Source: Planctomycetota bacterium (lineage in GTDB: Bacteria > Planctomycetota > Phycisphaerae > UBA1845). Taken from it: a stretch of DNA of 23,148 nt. The DNA lies in NCBI GenBank assembly GCA_024278775.1, contig JAJRSP010000148.1:1-23148 (forward strand). Reading direction: 5' to 3'. The first letter of the stretch is position 1. The number at the start of each line of letters is the position of its first letter. The notes below the pieces were generated by a model that had not been told where the DNA came from, searched no databases, and saw nothing but the letters and a program-made list of their open reading frames with translations. The position numbers and the translations under genes were made by a program. Positions 7,880 through 15,732 of this stretch are shown here, one piece after another.

Positions 7880-7950
7880 CTTCTCCGGGAAACGACCGCC
7901 GGTTCCGGTAGGACCGGATCCATGCCACCCCTCAGAGAACGAGCACAGCG

Positions 7951-9327
7951 CTAGGATGCCGGTGATCCTCCACCGCCGGAGCCTTTGCCTCCATCGCCGC
8001 CCTTGGGTCGACGCCGGCCACCACTTCGACGCCGTCCTCCTCGTCGACGGCGTTTGGGCGCGTCCGCATCGCCGCTCGCGTTCGTCGGTTTTGCGGGTTG
8101 ACCGGGTGCCTCGGCCGTCCCGGGACGATCCGTCGCCGTACGGTCCGGGGTATCCGCCCCTTCGGGGGCATCATCGGTTGGAGACGAAGGCGTCTCGGGC
8201 GGTGTTTCAGTAGTTTTCGCGACTTCCTCAGACAGTTTTCGTCTCAGACCGCGATCCTTGGGGGGACGCTTTCCCTGCGGTCGACCGCCGCGACCACCGG
8301 CGTGTCGCTCAGACGGTTCCGGCCTCTCGGGCGGTTTGACGCCGACTTCGAGAATGTCTTCCGCTACCACAGCCACGTACTTGTTGTCGTCGGTTCGTAT
8401 CTGCACGATTTGCGTCAGGATCTGGCGGTTGACGATGACGCCCTGCCCGTGTTCCGTTCGGATGCGTACGCCGTTTCGCGGGAGGAGTTTGTCGAGTTCC
8501 TCATAGCCGACATGCTCATAGCGAAGGCAGCACTTGAGCCGCCCGCAACGTCCCGACACCTGTGAGGGATCGAGCGTCGCTTTTTGGACCTTGGCCATCC
8601 GCATGCTCACGGGCCGCAGCGTCTTGAGGAACACCTTGCAACAAACTTCGCGGCCGCAGGTTTCGTAATCAGCCAACAGCCGCGCCTCGTCACGAGCACC
8701 GATCTGGCGCATCTCGATACGTGTGCGGTATTCGTGCGCGAGTTCTTTGACAATGCCGCGAAAGTCGACGCGCTCGGCCGCGGTGAAGAAAAAAAGAATC
8801 CGCTCGCCGCCGAACAGCGATTCGCATTCAACAACTTTGATGTCCAGTCCGCTGCGGCGCGCCATTTGCTGACAGAGCTGTCGCTTGGCACGGTTGGCGA
8901 TCTTGATGTGAGCGTTTTCGGCAAGATCGGCCGCAGTGGCTTCACGCAGAATCTTACCGGCACCGAAAATGAACGAGTCCTCACTGGAAGCCCGAACCCA
9001 CTCCTTCATCTGGTCGCGTGTGACGGATTTGTCGCAGCCGTTGCAGGTGAGCGATACCTGTTCGCCGATCTCGATACCGCGTTTGGTTTGTATGACGACG
9101 CGGGCCCCACACGTAAACTTCATATCCGGGAGGTGGGAGAACTCACCGATATATCGCATGTAGCCGAACCGCACGGCCGTAGTGGGGTAGATTTTCTCCA
9201 GCCCGTTGCCGCAAGATTTTTCCGAGGCCAGACCCGAGCCGCTGCCGCAACTCCCACACCCGCCGTGTTTGACGGTTTCCGGTGGTTTGGCAAAAAGCTG
9301 CTCAAGATTGACTGTGGTTTCGACCAT
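7951..9327 (-). CDS. ricT: RicT/YaaT-like PSP1-domain protein with long basic disordered tail
   Basis: 458 residues. The PSP1 core covers about residues 50-325: LFFFTAAERVDFRGIVKELAHEYRTRIEMRQIGARDEA, then CGREVCC (C224-C230) and CGRLKCC (C261-C267) with PVSMRMAKVQ between. Those cysteine pairs are the conserved set of RicT, the Fe-S subunit of the Ric (Y-) complex that, in Bacillus, affects mRNA processing and phosphorelay. Extra cysteines are present at the N-terminus (C24, C27, C39) and a CxxC near 95. After about residue 330 the protein changes to a Pro/Asp/Thr-rich linker and ends in RRRRGGRR- and GGG-rich stretches, as in RNA-binding tails. The core is a confident call. The symbol reflects family, not proven function, as ricA and ricF are not seen here. 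The gene lies 51 bp downstream of trxA in the same direction. Confidence 0.88.
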   Translation of the reverse strand: MVETTVNLEQLFAKPPETVKHGGCGSCGSGSGLASEKSCGNGLEKIYPTTAVRFGYMRYIGEFSHLPDMKFTCGARVVIQTKRGIEIGEQVSLTCNGCDKSVTRDQMKEWVRASSEDSFIFGAGKILREATAADLAENAHIKIANRAKRQLCQQMARRSGLDIKVVECESLFGGERILFFFTAAERVDFRGIVKELAHEYRTRIEMRQIGARDEARLLADYETCGREVCCKVFLKTLRPVSMRMAKVQKATLDPSQVSGRCGRLKCCLRYEHVGYEELDKLLPRNGVRIRTEHGQGVIVNRQILTQIVQIRTDDNKYVAVVAEDILEVGVKPPERPEPSERHAGGRGGRPQGKRPPKDRGLRRKLSEEVAKTTETPPETPSSPTDDAPEGADTPDRTATDRPGTAEAPGQPAKPTNASGDADAPKRRRRGGRRRSGGRRRPKGGDGGKGSGGGGSPAS

Positions 9328-9378
9328 AGGAGTTCACTCAAAGACCACCGCGAACAGCGACCCACGCCAAGGGGAGCG

Positions 9379-9711
9379 CTAGCCGGCCAGTTTGTCTATC
9401 GCGGCTTGTAGATCCTTCTTGGCGCGAAGCCCCACAAACTTGTCGATCACCTCGCCCTTATGGAACAGCATGACCGTGGGGATGGCGCTGATGGAAAAAC
9501 GAACGGAAATATCGCGATTCGCATCGGTATCGATCTTTCCGATTTTGGCCTTGCCGTCGTTTTCCGTCGCCAGCTCATCGATGACGGGTCCGAGCGCCTT
9601 GCACGGACCGCACCACTCGGCCCAGAAGTCGACCAACACCGGCTGATCCGATTCCATCACCTCGGCGTCAAAGTTTTCGTCCGTAAACTCAAGGGTATTC
9701 GGTCCAGCCAT
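9379..9711 (-). CDS. trxA: Thioredoxin
   Basis: 110 residues, the usual length for thioredoxin 1. Seen: the active site WCGPCK with C34 and C37; the FWAEWCGPCK context; the cis-proline loop SAIPTVMLF near residue 77; and FVGLRAKKDLQAAID at the end. It is a cytoplasmic dithiol reductant for ribonucleotide reductase, peroxiredoxins and other targets. The start is an ATG with a near-perfect AGGAGG four bases upstream on the minus strand, the strongest ribosome-binding site in the window. It is followed 51 bp later by the RicT-like gene, so the two are probably cotranscribed; the pairing may supply thiol reduction to a Cys-rich Fe-S protein, which is inference. Confidence 0.97.
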   Translation of the reverse strand: MAGPNTLEFTDENFDAEVMESDQPVLVDFWAEWCGPCKALGPVIDELATENDGKAKIGKIDTDANRDISVRFSISAIPTVMLFHKGEVIDKFVGLRAKKDLQAAIDKLAG

Positions 9712-9850
9712 GTTTCCTCCTGTTGACTAGCTGCTGCCTAGCGATATTTCAATATACTCAAAAATACTCCCACTCCGATCAAGCCGGGCCATTGTAAGAT
9801 CGTGATTTCCCCCGGTCAATACGACATGCTTCTCTGGTAGAATCCGTTCG

Positions 9851-9885
9851 GAAAAGGTGTCAGGTTGATTTGTTTGACCGTTGAG
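9851..9885 (+). repeat. 35-bp direct repeat, copy 1
   Basis: Starts GAAAAGGTGTCAGG and continues TTGATTTGTTTGACC. It matches copy 2 at 10270-10304 in 31 of 35 positions by eye. The GGTGTCAGG core is reminiscent of short dispersed repeats common in planctomycete spacers. Confidence 0.7.
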
Positions 9886-10084
9886 AGTGTACGTCGCGTG
9901 AGAAGCTCTACACGGCCACTCGGTTCGGGTATGCCAAGAATGGACAGTCCGTGACGCTCGCGATGGGTGAGGAGTGGTGCTGGGATGAGACGCCTCCCAC
10001 CCATTCGACGACGGCCTATGCGGCTAAGGTGGGAGGACTCCCGGCGAGCGCGTCGCCCGCTGGGACAGGCTCCGCTACGCTCCG

Positions 10085-10102
10085 CCTGCCCCAACGGGCA
10101 GG
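10085..10102. repeat. Perfect GC hairpin, REP-like
   Basis: Arms CCTGCCC and GGGCAGG around a CAAC loop. The left arm is also usable by an overlapping imperfect hairpin at 10062-10092. No T-run, so a repeat element is more likely than a terminator. Confidence 0.5.
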
Positions 10103-10170
10103 GGGTGGTGAGGAGAAGAATCAGGTATAGACTCTCATAGCCCCTGGTACATAGATTGGGGGCAGGCCAA

Positions 10171-10287
10171 GTGGATCACCCCTCGTGCGCAAATTGTGGA
10201 TATGACCTTTATCATAATACGAGAGGCGTGTGTCCGGAATGTGGTTGCGCCGTAGGCACCCTCGGTGAAGAAAAGGTGTCAGGATAA
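10171..10287 (+). pseudogene. Planctomycete-type zinc ribbon, orphan fragment or very small protein
   Basis: A 38-codon frame from GTG to TAA encoding a compact zinc ribbon: CANCGYDL, then NTRG, then VCPECG. The CxxCGYDLxxNxxGxCPECG pattern is typical of the N-terminal ribbon of many planctomycete hypothetical membrane proteins. Here no protein follows: the frame ends GEEKVSG and stops inside the second direct repeat (10270-10304). No good ribosome-binding site precedes it, and TTG at 10156 is an alternative start. I favour a gene fragment cut by a repeat, but a free-standing micro-ribbon cannot be excluded. Confidence 0.5.
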
Positions 10288-10304
10288 TTTGTTTGACGGC
10301 TGAG
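10270..10304 (+). repeat. 35-bp direct repeat, copy 2
   Basis: Starts GAAAAGGTGTCAGG and continues ATAATTTGTTTGACG. It is a near copy of 9851-9885, 419 bp away in the same orientation. It overlaps the 3' end and stop codon of the zinc-ribbon frame. Confidence 0.7.
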
Positions 10305-10360
10305 CGTGGTGTTGGAGCCATTCGGCCGGCGTCGTGAGTGATGCGGACAAGAGCATCTCC

Positions 10361-10397
10361 GTCCCCCGCGCTACGCCTGCGGCGAAAAATGGGGGAC
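10361..10397. repeat. GC-rich hairpin just downstream of the OppF-like gene
   Basis: Arms GTCCCCC (10361-10367) and GGGGGAC (10391-10397) around a 23-nt loop containing CGCTACGC, a core also present in the loop of the 10062-10092 hairpin. It lies about 16 bp past the stop of the minus-strand ABC ATPase gene, so it could stabilise or end that transcript. Confidence 0.5.
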
Positions 10398-10412
10398 CCC
10401 ACGCCGATGGTG

Positions 10413-11231
10413 TCATGCTCCCGGTACCGCCGCGAGCAAGGCTTTCGTGTAGGGGTGTGTCGGTTCGGCAAAGAGCGCGGCCGTATCGGCCACTTCGACA
10501 AACCGTCCGTCTTGCATCACCGCGACCCGATCGCTGACGTACCGCACCACGGCCAGATCGTGGGTGATGAACAACATGGATAATCCCAACTCGCTCTTGA
10601 GATCGCTGAGAAGATTGAGAATCTGCGATTGCACCGACACATCGAGCGCGCTGACCGGCTCATCGCAGATCAACAGAGACGGCTTCGGTGCCAGCGCGCG
10701 GGCGATCCCGATTCGCTGGCGTTGACCGCCGTAAAACTCGTGCGGATAGCGTTCGGTATCGCTCGCGCGCAGCCCGACGCGCTCCAAGACCTCAGCCACA
10801 CGCAGGCCGCGCTGACGAGCGTCACCCAGGCGATGCACGACGAGCGGCTCGGCCACGATCACGCCCACGCGCATACGCGGATTCAGGCTCCCGGTCGGAT
10901 CCTGAAAAACCAGTTGCATCCGACGACGTATGGCGCGAAGCCGGTGGCCCGACGCCGCGAGTACATCCTCCCCCCCCAACCACACCTCTCCGCGCGTCGG
11001 TTCGATCAGCCGCAGCAGCATCCGGCTCAGCGTCGTCTTTCCGCAGCCGCTTTCACCGACGAGCCCGAGCGTCTGCCCCCGCATGATGTCAAACGAAACG
11101 CCGTCCACGGCCCGCAACGTACCGCGCGGGTGCTGCGCAGATTGCCTTCCGACGGCGAAGTGTTTGTGCAAGTCACGCACCGACAGAATCACCCGCGTCC
11201 CATCGTGGTTGTCTCTCGCGTGGTGGCTCAT
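10413..11231 (-). CDS. ABC transporter ATPase, OppF/DppF (peptide/nickel) type, with altered signature motif
   Basis: 272 residues. Walker A GESGCGKT at 59-66; Q-loop [13 protein letters not shown] from 108; Walker B LLICDEP at 186-192; SALD; H224 in THD; and the [15 protein letters not shown] tail typical of the oligopeptide family. It would power uptake of peptides or similar solutes as the second ATPase of a two-ATPase transporter. Odd: the signature reads FYGGQ (166-170) where the family has FSGGQ or LSGGQ. The serine that contacts ATP across the dimer is replaced by tyrosine (codon TAC). Also odd: no permease, binding-protein or OppD gene is present. Its ATG directly follows the TAA of the TMTC-type gene with no gap, implying translational coupling. 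Confidence 0.92.
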   Translation of the reverse strand: MSHHARDNHDGTRVILSVRDLHKHFAVGRQSAQHPRGTLRAVDGVSFDIMRGQTLGLVGESGCGKTTLSRMLLRLIEPTRGEVWLGGEDVLAASGHRLRAIRRRMQLVFQDPTGSLNPRMRVGVIVAEPLVVHRLGDARQRGLRVAEVLERVGLRASDTERYPHEFYGGQRQRIGIARALAPKPSLLICDEPVSALDVSVQSQILNLLSDLKSELGLSMLFITHDLAVVRYVSDRVAVMQDGRFVEVADTAALFAEPTHPYTKALLAAVPGA

Positions 11232-13373
11232 TTACGGCTCGCCGCTCGTATCACCCAGGGCTTTCGCCCGTTCCCATAGCGCCGCACGTCGCGGATGACC
11301 GACCGGTAGTTTCCGTGCCGCCCGGCGGAGCAGGTCCACTGCCCGAGCCGCATCACCACCGGCCGCCGCCACCTCCGCCTGACAAGCCAGTACCATCGGT
11401 GCCTCTGCGGCAAGCTCACCGGCGCGGGCCGAGAGCCGCTCGGCCTCTTGCAGATCACCATCATCTCGCCGCTCCAGCAGGAGCATGGCCAGCTCCACGA
11501 TGCGCTGCGGTTCATCCGGCGCGAGCGCGAGGCTCTTGCGATACCGTTCGATAGCCTCGTCCACTTGGTTCAGGAGAACCAACGTCACCGCAAACTCATG
11601 CTGCCACGACGCCCGATTCGCAAACCGCGCGTCGCGATCGCGTTGGCGTCGCAGCGCGTCTTCGAGCCGGCCCACGTTGCGCAGCGCCGTGACATAGGCC
11701 AACTCCGCATCCAAGTCGGGCGGTTCCCGGTCGGCTACGGCGCGGAGGCGGTCTAGTTCGCCGCTGCGTTTGGCGGCAAGCCGCGACGAGGCCTCTTGAA
11801 GCGCCCGCATGGTGGGCGGATGGCCCGGTGCCTGCATGTCGGCCGTCTGTAAATATCGCACGGCCTGCGCGTCATTCCCCATCTCCAGACAGGCACGCCC
11901 GAGGCTCCTATAGGCGTTGGTAAACCCGAGGTCGATTTCGATCGCGTGATGTAAGAGGGGTAGTGCCAGCTTGTAGCGGCCGGATCGCGCGAGTAGATCA
12001 CCATAAAGTTGCAGCGGTCCCACTGAATCCGGCGCGTCACGGTACGCGGCCGCATAAAGCGTCTCGTCGCTCCGCCACTCGGTATTGCGTGCGTAGCAGC
12101 GGACCATCATCCCGACGGCGAGCACCGCAAGCGATACTTTGACCACCGGCACCGTTATCTTTGGTGCAATCAGCAGTGCAAGCCACAAACAAAGCCACAC
12201 GGACGGAAGGTACCAGATGCGTTCGGCCATAAACACCTGCATCAGGACCAGTGCATTAGAAGTCGGCAGATAGCAGACCACCAGCGCCACGGAAACAAAA
12301 GCCAACCGCCGATCTCCACGCCGCCACGCCCGGAGCGAAGTCATGGCCAAGGTGAGCAGAGCCGCTGCGCCGATCAGAACATGCACGTCAGCGGGGGATG
12401 TTGCCAGGCGAATCCCGTTGATCGAATACTTGATGGTCAGCACGGCGGGCCAGATCGTTTTGGCCCAGTACATCCCCCACAACTGCACCACGCCGAGTAG
12501 ATGCTGCCACGGCGCGGCACCGGCCAGCACGTTGATCGTTTTGCTATCCGGTGGATCCTGAGCCAGACGCCCACCGAGCACATACCAGCGAATCGTGAGA
12601 TACACGGCGGCCGGCACGGCGAGGTACGCCAGCCGGGCTATCGTTCGCCGATGCCACCAGGATTCGGGCACCTGCATTTTCCCGTAACGGTGCCATAGCC
12701 CATCAGCCAATACGACCATCGGTGCGGCCGCGAGGCCGTTTTCCTTGGCTCCCATCGCAAAGAGGGCGGCGGTGGCGGCAGCCCATCGCCAGCCCCACGC
12801 CGCGGCAAGCTCGGTGGACAGGTTGGATCGCCCATGCAGCAACATCGCGCCGAGCACACCTACAGTTGCCAGCAAATCCGCCCGCCCGACGACACTCGCC
12901 ACCGCCTCAGTGTGAATCGGCAGCACCGCAAACGCGACCCCGGCGACGATGGCCGATCGTGCGGAGCCGTCCAGTAGCATGCAGATCAGCGCGACCAATG
13001 CACACACCACCCCATGAAGCAAGACGTTGACAAGATGCTGAGCGAAAGCGTGGGGTCCGCAGAGCGTGCGCACCGCGCGGTACGATGCGAGCGTTACCGG
13101 TCGATAGAGAAGATCCCGTTTTTTCCAACCCACCGCCCGCTCTGCCCAATGGTCCTTTGTGACGATGGCCGACCATTGTCCCGGTTCGTTGACGCGCGGG
13201 TTATCACGCACGATCGGCACATCATCAAAGCAGTAGTCGTTCGCTAGCGTGTTGGCGAAACACACCATGCCGACAAGACCGGAGAGCACGATCACGAGCC
13301 TTCCGTGTGGAATCGAAGCCACAGCATATCGCGGGAGGTCCAGGTGCGGCGGTGCGGAACGGGTCGTATTCAT
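11232..13373 (-). CDS. TMTC/DUF1736-type membrane protein with C-terminal TPR repeats
   Basis: 713 residues from the ATG at 13373; a GTG eight codons upstream is possible but neither has a clear ribosome-binding site. The N-terminal two-thirds hold about ten membrane helices. The first loop is ANDYCFDDVPIVRDNPRV, the acidic DD motif of GT-C folds, and the later AVLPIHTEAVASVVGRADLL and MGAKENGLAAAP match DUF1736/TMTC proteins, which in animals are O-mannosyltransferases. After about residue 450 come tetratricopeptide repeats (for example GDLLARSGRYKLALPLLHHA and AYRSLGRACLEMGNDAQAVRYL), running to the end. I infer glycosylation of, or binding to, extracytoplasmic proteins. Downstream, the ABC ATPase starts immediately after its stop codon. 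Confidence 0.88.
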   Translation of the reverse strand: MNTTRSAPPHLDLPRYAVASIPHGRLVIVLSGLVGMVCFANTLANDYCFDDVPIVRDNPRVNEPGQWSAIVTKDHWAERAVGWKKRDLLYRPVTLASYRAVRTLCGPHAFAQHLVNVLLHGVVCALVALICMLLDGSARSAIVAGVAFAVLPIHTEAVASVVGRADLLATVGVLGAMLLHGRSNLSTELAAAWGWRWAAATAALFAMGAKENGLAAAPMVVLADGLWHRYGKMQVPESWWHRRTIARLAYLAVPAAVYLTIRWYVLGGRLAQDPPDSKTINVLAGAAPWQHLLGVVQLWGMYWAKTIWPAVLTIKYSINGIRLATSPADVHVLIGAAALLTLAMTSLRAWRRGDRRLAFVSVALVVCYLPTSNALVLMQVFMAERIWYLPSVWLCLWLALLIAPKITVPVVKVSLAVLAVGMMVRCYARNTEWRSDETLYAAAYRDAPDSVGPLQLYGDLLARSGRYKLALPLLHHAIEIDLGFTNAYRSLGRACLEMGNDAQAVRYLQTADMQAPGHPPTMRALQEASSRLAAKRSGELDRLRAVADREPPDLDAELAYVTALRNVGRLEDALRRQRDRDARFANRASWQHEFAVTLVLLNQVDEAIERYRKSLALAPDEPQRIVELAMLLLERRDDGDLQEAERLSARAGELAAEAPMVLACQAEVAAAGGDAARAVDLLRRAARKLPVGHPRRAALWERAKALGDTSGEP

Positions 13374-13468
13374 GGCGATAGGAAGCCTATACGCCACGGG
13401 AGCGAAACGCGAGCGAAAGCCGCCGGGCCAGGGCTATTGGAGTGCACGACGGAATCGGCGGTGGGTGT

Positions 13469-13538
13469 CCCATTCTTCGGGTACTCCCGAAGGGTGGGGA
13501 ACGGACGATGCGCGTGGAAGTCCTTCCCCCACCCTTCG
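13469..13538. repeat. Two overlapping, mutually exclusive strong hairpins
   Basis: Hairpin A (13469-13498) has a 7-bp perfect stem CTTCGGG/CCCGAAG with a TACT loop, plus a CCCA/TGGG outer stem. Hairpin B (13488-13538) pairs CGAAGGGT with ACCCTTCG, then GGGGAA with TTCCCC and GGAC with GTCC, with single-base bulges. The segment CGAAGGGTGGGG belongs to both. It lies in the 270-bp spacer after the unknown membrane protein gene and before the TMTC gene. No T-run. Confidence 0.55.
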
Positions 13539-13643
13539 TGCCACCGAATGCCTGTACTCCTGGTTGGACGTGATCGAGGTGATACGAAAAATGGGGCACC
13601 CGATGGTTCCCACGGATGCAGCCAAAGCTGTCACACACCCGGG

Positions 13644-14651
13644 CTATTCCACCCGACGTTTACCTTCGCTTGTGGCGACACTGCCATGGATCGTCGTGTT
13701 CACAGACCAAAGCATGCTGATGGCCGTGGCCGTTCCCACGGAAATGAACTGAATCGGAAGCACCCGCATGAAAGCGGTTTCGGGGATGTTGGGCGGTGTC
13801 ACCCCGCTATGCGACTGCAACGCCGACCACCCATAGCCCAGCAATGCCATCGCCAATACCGCCAGCATCGACCAGAACGCGCTCCGCACCGGTGCGATCC
13901 GATGGGCGAAGAAACACGCCACCCATACTGCTGCGGCCACGACGAAACACGATTGACCATGTTGGATCGCTCGTGTCGAAGTGCTTTCCGTCAGCACGAA
14001 GAATGCGAGCAGCCCCACCGCCGTAGTCACCGCGAAGTGACGCAATCCATCGGTAAGCGGCGTGGCCGGAGCGCGGACCGTGCCGGCCGTCAGGTTCATC
14101 GTGGGGATATCAGCCGCACACAGCACTAACCCTGCGTCGTGATCGACGCCTTTACCCTCTGCGGACGCACCGGAAGACGTGGTGAAGCACCACCGGGTAA
14201 TCCACATCGACACGCCGGCCGCGATCATCATGACCGCGAACCAGCCGACAGCCAACACCGCAAAACGAACCGCCAACACACCGGACGGCATCGCGCCCGA
14301 ACCGGCGCCATCGCCAAAGAGCAGGAGGTATTCAGTGGTACCGCCGCGAAGCGAGACGCCGGCCAACCCGATCGCAGCCGCAAAGGTGCCCGCATCCACG
14401 AGAGTGCGACCGGCCATCAACGTACACACGAGTGAACATGCGACGACGAGCGCAGCGGCTTCGGCCAACATCGCCACACCGGCACGACTCGTCAGCACGC
14501 ACACCGGACCGAGCGGATCGGCCGGTGCCATGGCCATCCACCCCACGGTGAGAAACAACGCCCCGGCCACCGCCCACGTCAACCAGACAACCAGCCGCTC
14601 GAAAAAACTCAAACGCCAAGCCTCCCAATGAACACGCCCTGTGGCTTCCAT
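13644..14651 (-). CDS. Multi-pass membrane protein of unknown function
   Basis: 335 residues from the ATG at 14651. This start was chosen because AGGAAG, overlapping the dapA stop codon, sits eight bases upstream; the longer frame (to 14741) would overlap dapA by about 80 bp. About nine hydrophobic segments are visible: SFFERLVVWLTWAVAGALFL near the start, then VAMLAEAAALVVACSLVCTL, FAAAIGLAGVSLRGG, VRFAVLAVGWFAVMMIAAG, a soluble loop of about 50 residues, and further helices towards FISVGTATAISML. I do not recognise the family and see no catalytic motif. The 11-bp gap to dapA suggests cotranscription and coupled translation, but nothing ties it to lysine synthesis. It is followed by a hairpin-rich spacer. 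Confidence 0.75.
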   Translation of the reverse strand: MEATGRVHWEAWRLSFFERLVVWLTWAVAGALFLTVGWMAMAPADPLGPVCVLTSRAGVAMLAEAAALVVACSLVCTLMAGRTLVDAGTFAAAIGLAGVSLRGGTTEYLLLFGDGAGSGAMPSGVLAVRFAVLAVGWFAVMMIAAGVSMWITRWCFTTSSGASAEGKGVDHDAGLVLCAADIPTMNLTAGTVRAPATPLTDGLRHFAVTTAVGLLAFFVLTESTSTRAIQHGQSCFVVAAAVWVACFFAHRIAPVRSAFWSMLAVLAMALLGYGWSALQSHSGVTPPNIPETAFMRVLPIQFISVGTATAISMLWSVNTTIHGSVATSEGKRRVE

Positions 14652-14662
14652 GATCCCGCTTC

Positions 14663-15574
14663 CTATGAACCCGCACCGAGCAATTCGTGCCGGCGCAATA
14701 CCGTTTCGATCACCGATCGAGCATCCGCGGACAGCGGACAAAGCGGCAGCCGGAACTCCTCGCGAATCAAACCCCGGATCGACAACGCCGTTTTGATCGG
14801 TATCGGGTTCGGACCATACTCGCCGATGCCCGAGGCAAGGTCAAACAGTTTCCGGTGCAGAGCCAAACCGCTTTCGTAGTGTCCGTCTCGGCCGGCCGTC
14901 ACCATCGACTTGACCAGGTCCGGACAGAGGTTGGCGATCACGCTCACCACGCCCTTCGCCCCCAGGCTGAGCATGGGCCATGTCAGGGTGTCGTCGCCGC
15001 TGAGAACCGTGATGTCACACCGGGTCAGCATCTCCGTGACGCCGTCGAGACAACCGGTTGCGTCTTTGATGGCCACGATGTGACCGTATGCCGCGCGCAG
15101 CCGCACGACCACCTCAACACCAATGGTCACGCCGGTACGCGCGGGCACGTTGTACAACACGATGGGAAGCTCGACCGACTCAGCCACACTTGCGAAGTGA
15201 CGGTACAGACCCTCCTGCGCAGGCCGGTTGTAGTACGGTGCGACCAGCATCACAGCGTCCGCCCCCGCACCGACGGCCTCGCGGCACCGTTCGATCGTGT
15301 TGGCCGTGCTGTTGGAACCGGCCCCGACCATCACGCCACAACGTCCGTTGGTGTGCTTTAAGACGGAGGCCAGCACTTGCTCACGCTCGGCTCGTGTCAA
15401 CGTCGGTGTTTCTCCGGTCGTGCCACACGGCACCAGCCAGTCCGTACCGCCCTCGATTTGTCGTTCGACGAGTCGTTCCAATGCAGAGAAGTCAACGGCA
15501 CCATCGCGAAACGGTGTCACGAGTGCCGTCATGGAGCCCTGTAGCATTCGTTTGCCGTTTCGCGCTTCCACCAT
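14663..15574 (-). CDS. dapA: 4-hydroxy-tetrahydrodipicolinate synthase
   Basis: 303 residues. Condenses pyruvate with aspartate semialdehyde in the diaminopimelate/lysine pathway; cytoplasmic tetramer, TIM barrel. Seen: GTTGETPTL with the T52-T53 pair; the Y141 motif YNVPARTGV with R146; the Schiff-base lysine K170 in VAIKDATG; and GDDTL at 193-197. All catalytic residues are present and the length is typical. The start was moved to the ATG at 15574, preceded by AAGGA at good spacing; the frame stays open 45 codons further upstream, but that stretch is not family-like. It is followed after 11 bp by a membrane protein gene, and pdxJ lies 158 bp upstream in the same direction. N-acetylneuraminate lyase and other relatives share the fold, but the motifs fit DapA best. 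Confidence 0.95.
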   Translation of the reverse strand: MVEARNGKRMLQGSMTALVTPFRDGAVDFSALERLVERQIEGGTDWLVPCGTTGETPTLTRAEREQVLASVLKHTNGRCGVMVGAGSNSTANTIERCREAVGAGADAVMLVAPYYNRPAQEGLYRHFASVAESVELPIVLYNVPARTGVTIGVEVVVRLRAAYGHIVAIKDATGCLDGVTEMLTRCDITVLSGDDTLTWPMLSLGAKGVVSVIANLCPDLVKSMVTAGRDGHYESGLALHRKLFDLASGIGEYGPNPIPIKTALSIRGLIREEFRLPLCPLSADARSVIETVLRRHELLGAGS

Positions 15575-15732
15575 CGTAGGTTCCTTGCCACCGGTACCAG
15601 GGTCACTTGTGTCGGCCTCTTTCCCCGAGCGAATCACGGACAAGTATATGCCTATCCATGCCACCTGCGGCAGGCGGTAGCCCGCCCCACACGAGACCCA
15701 CCCAACCATTGGAGACGAAGCACTTGCGTGGG

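Larger units (their letters stand above)
9712..10412. other. 700-bp spacer filled with repeat-like hairpins and one zinc-ribbon fragment
   Basis: No intact gene. From left to right: an AT-rich patch upstream of trxA (9740-9770); a repeat copy at 9851-9885; hairpins at 10062-10092 (imperfect, loop containing CGCTACGC) and 10085-10102 (CCTGCCC/GGGCAGG, 4-nt loop), which share bases and exclude each other; the zinc-ribbon ORF at 10171-10287; the second repeat copy at 10270-10304; and a hairpin at 10361-10397 with 7-bp arms GTCCCCC/GGGGGAC. The look is that of REP-type or decayed mobile DNA. Minus-strand frames here encode no recognisable protein. Confidence 0.6.

Noticed and set aside
9712..10412. 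An insertion sequence or CRISPR array
   Set aside because: No transposase frame, no regular repeat-spacer series; only two imperfect direct repeats and hairpins.
10121..10501. A 126-codon minus-strand frame across the repeat spacer
   Set aside because: It overlaps the ABC ATPase gene end, two repeat units and the zinc ribbon on the opposite strand; its translation is arginine-rich and unlike any protein.
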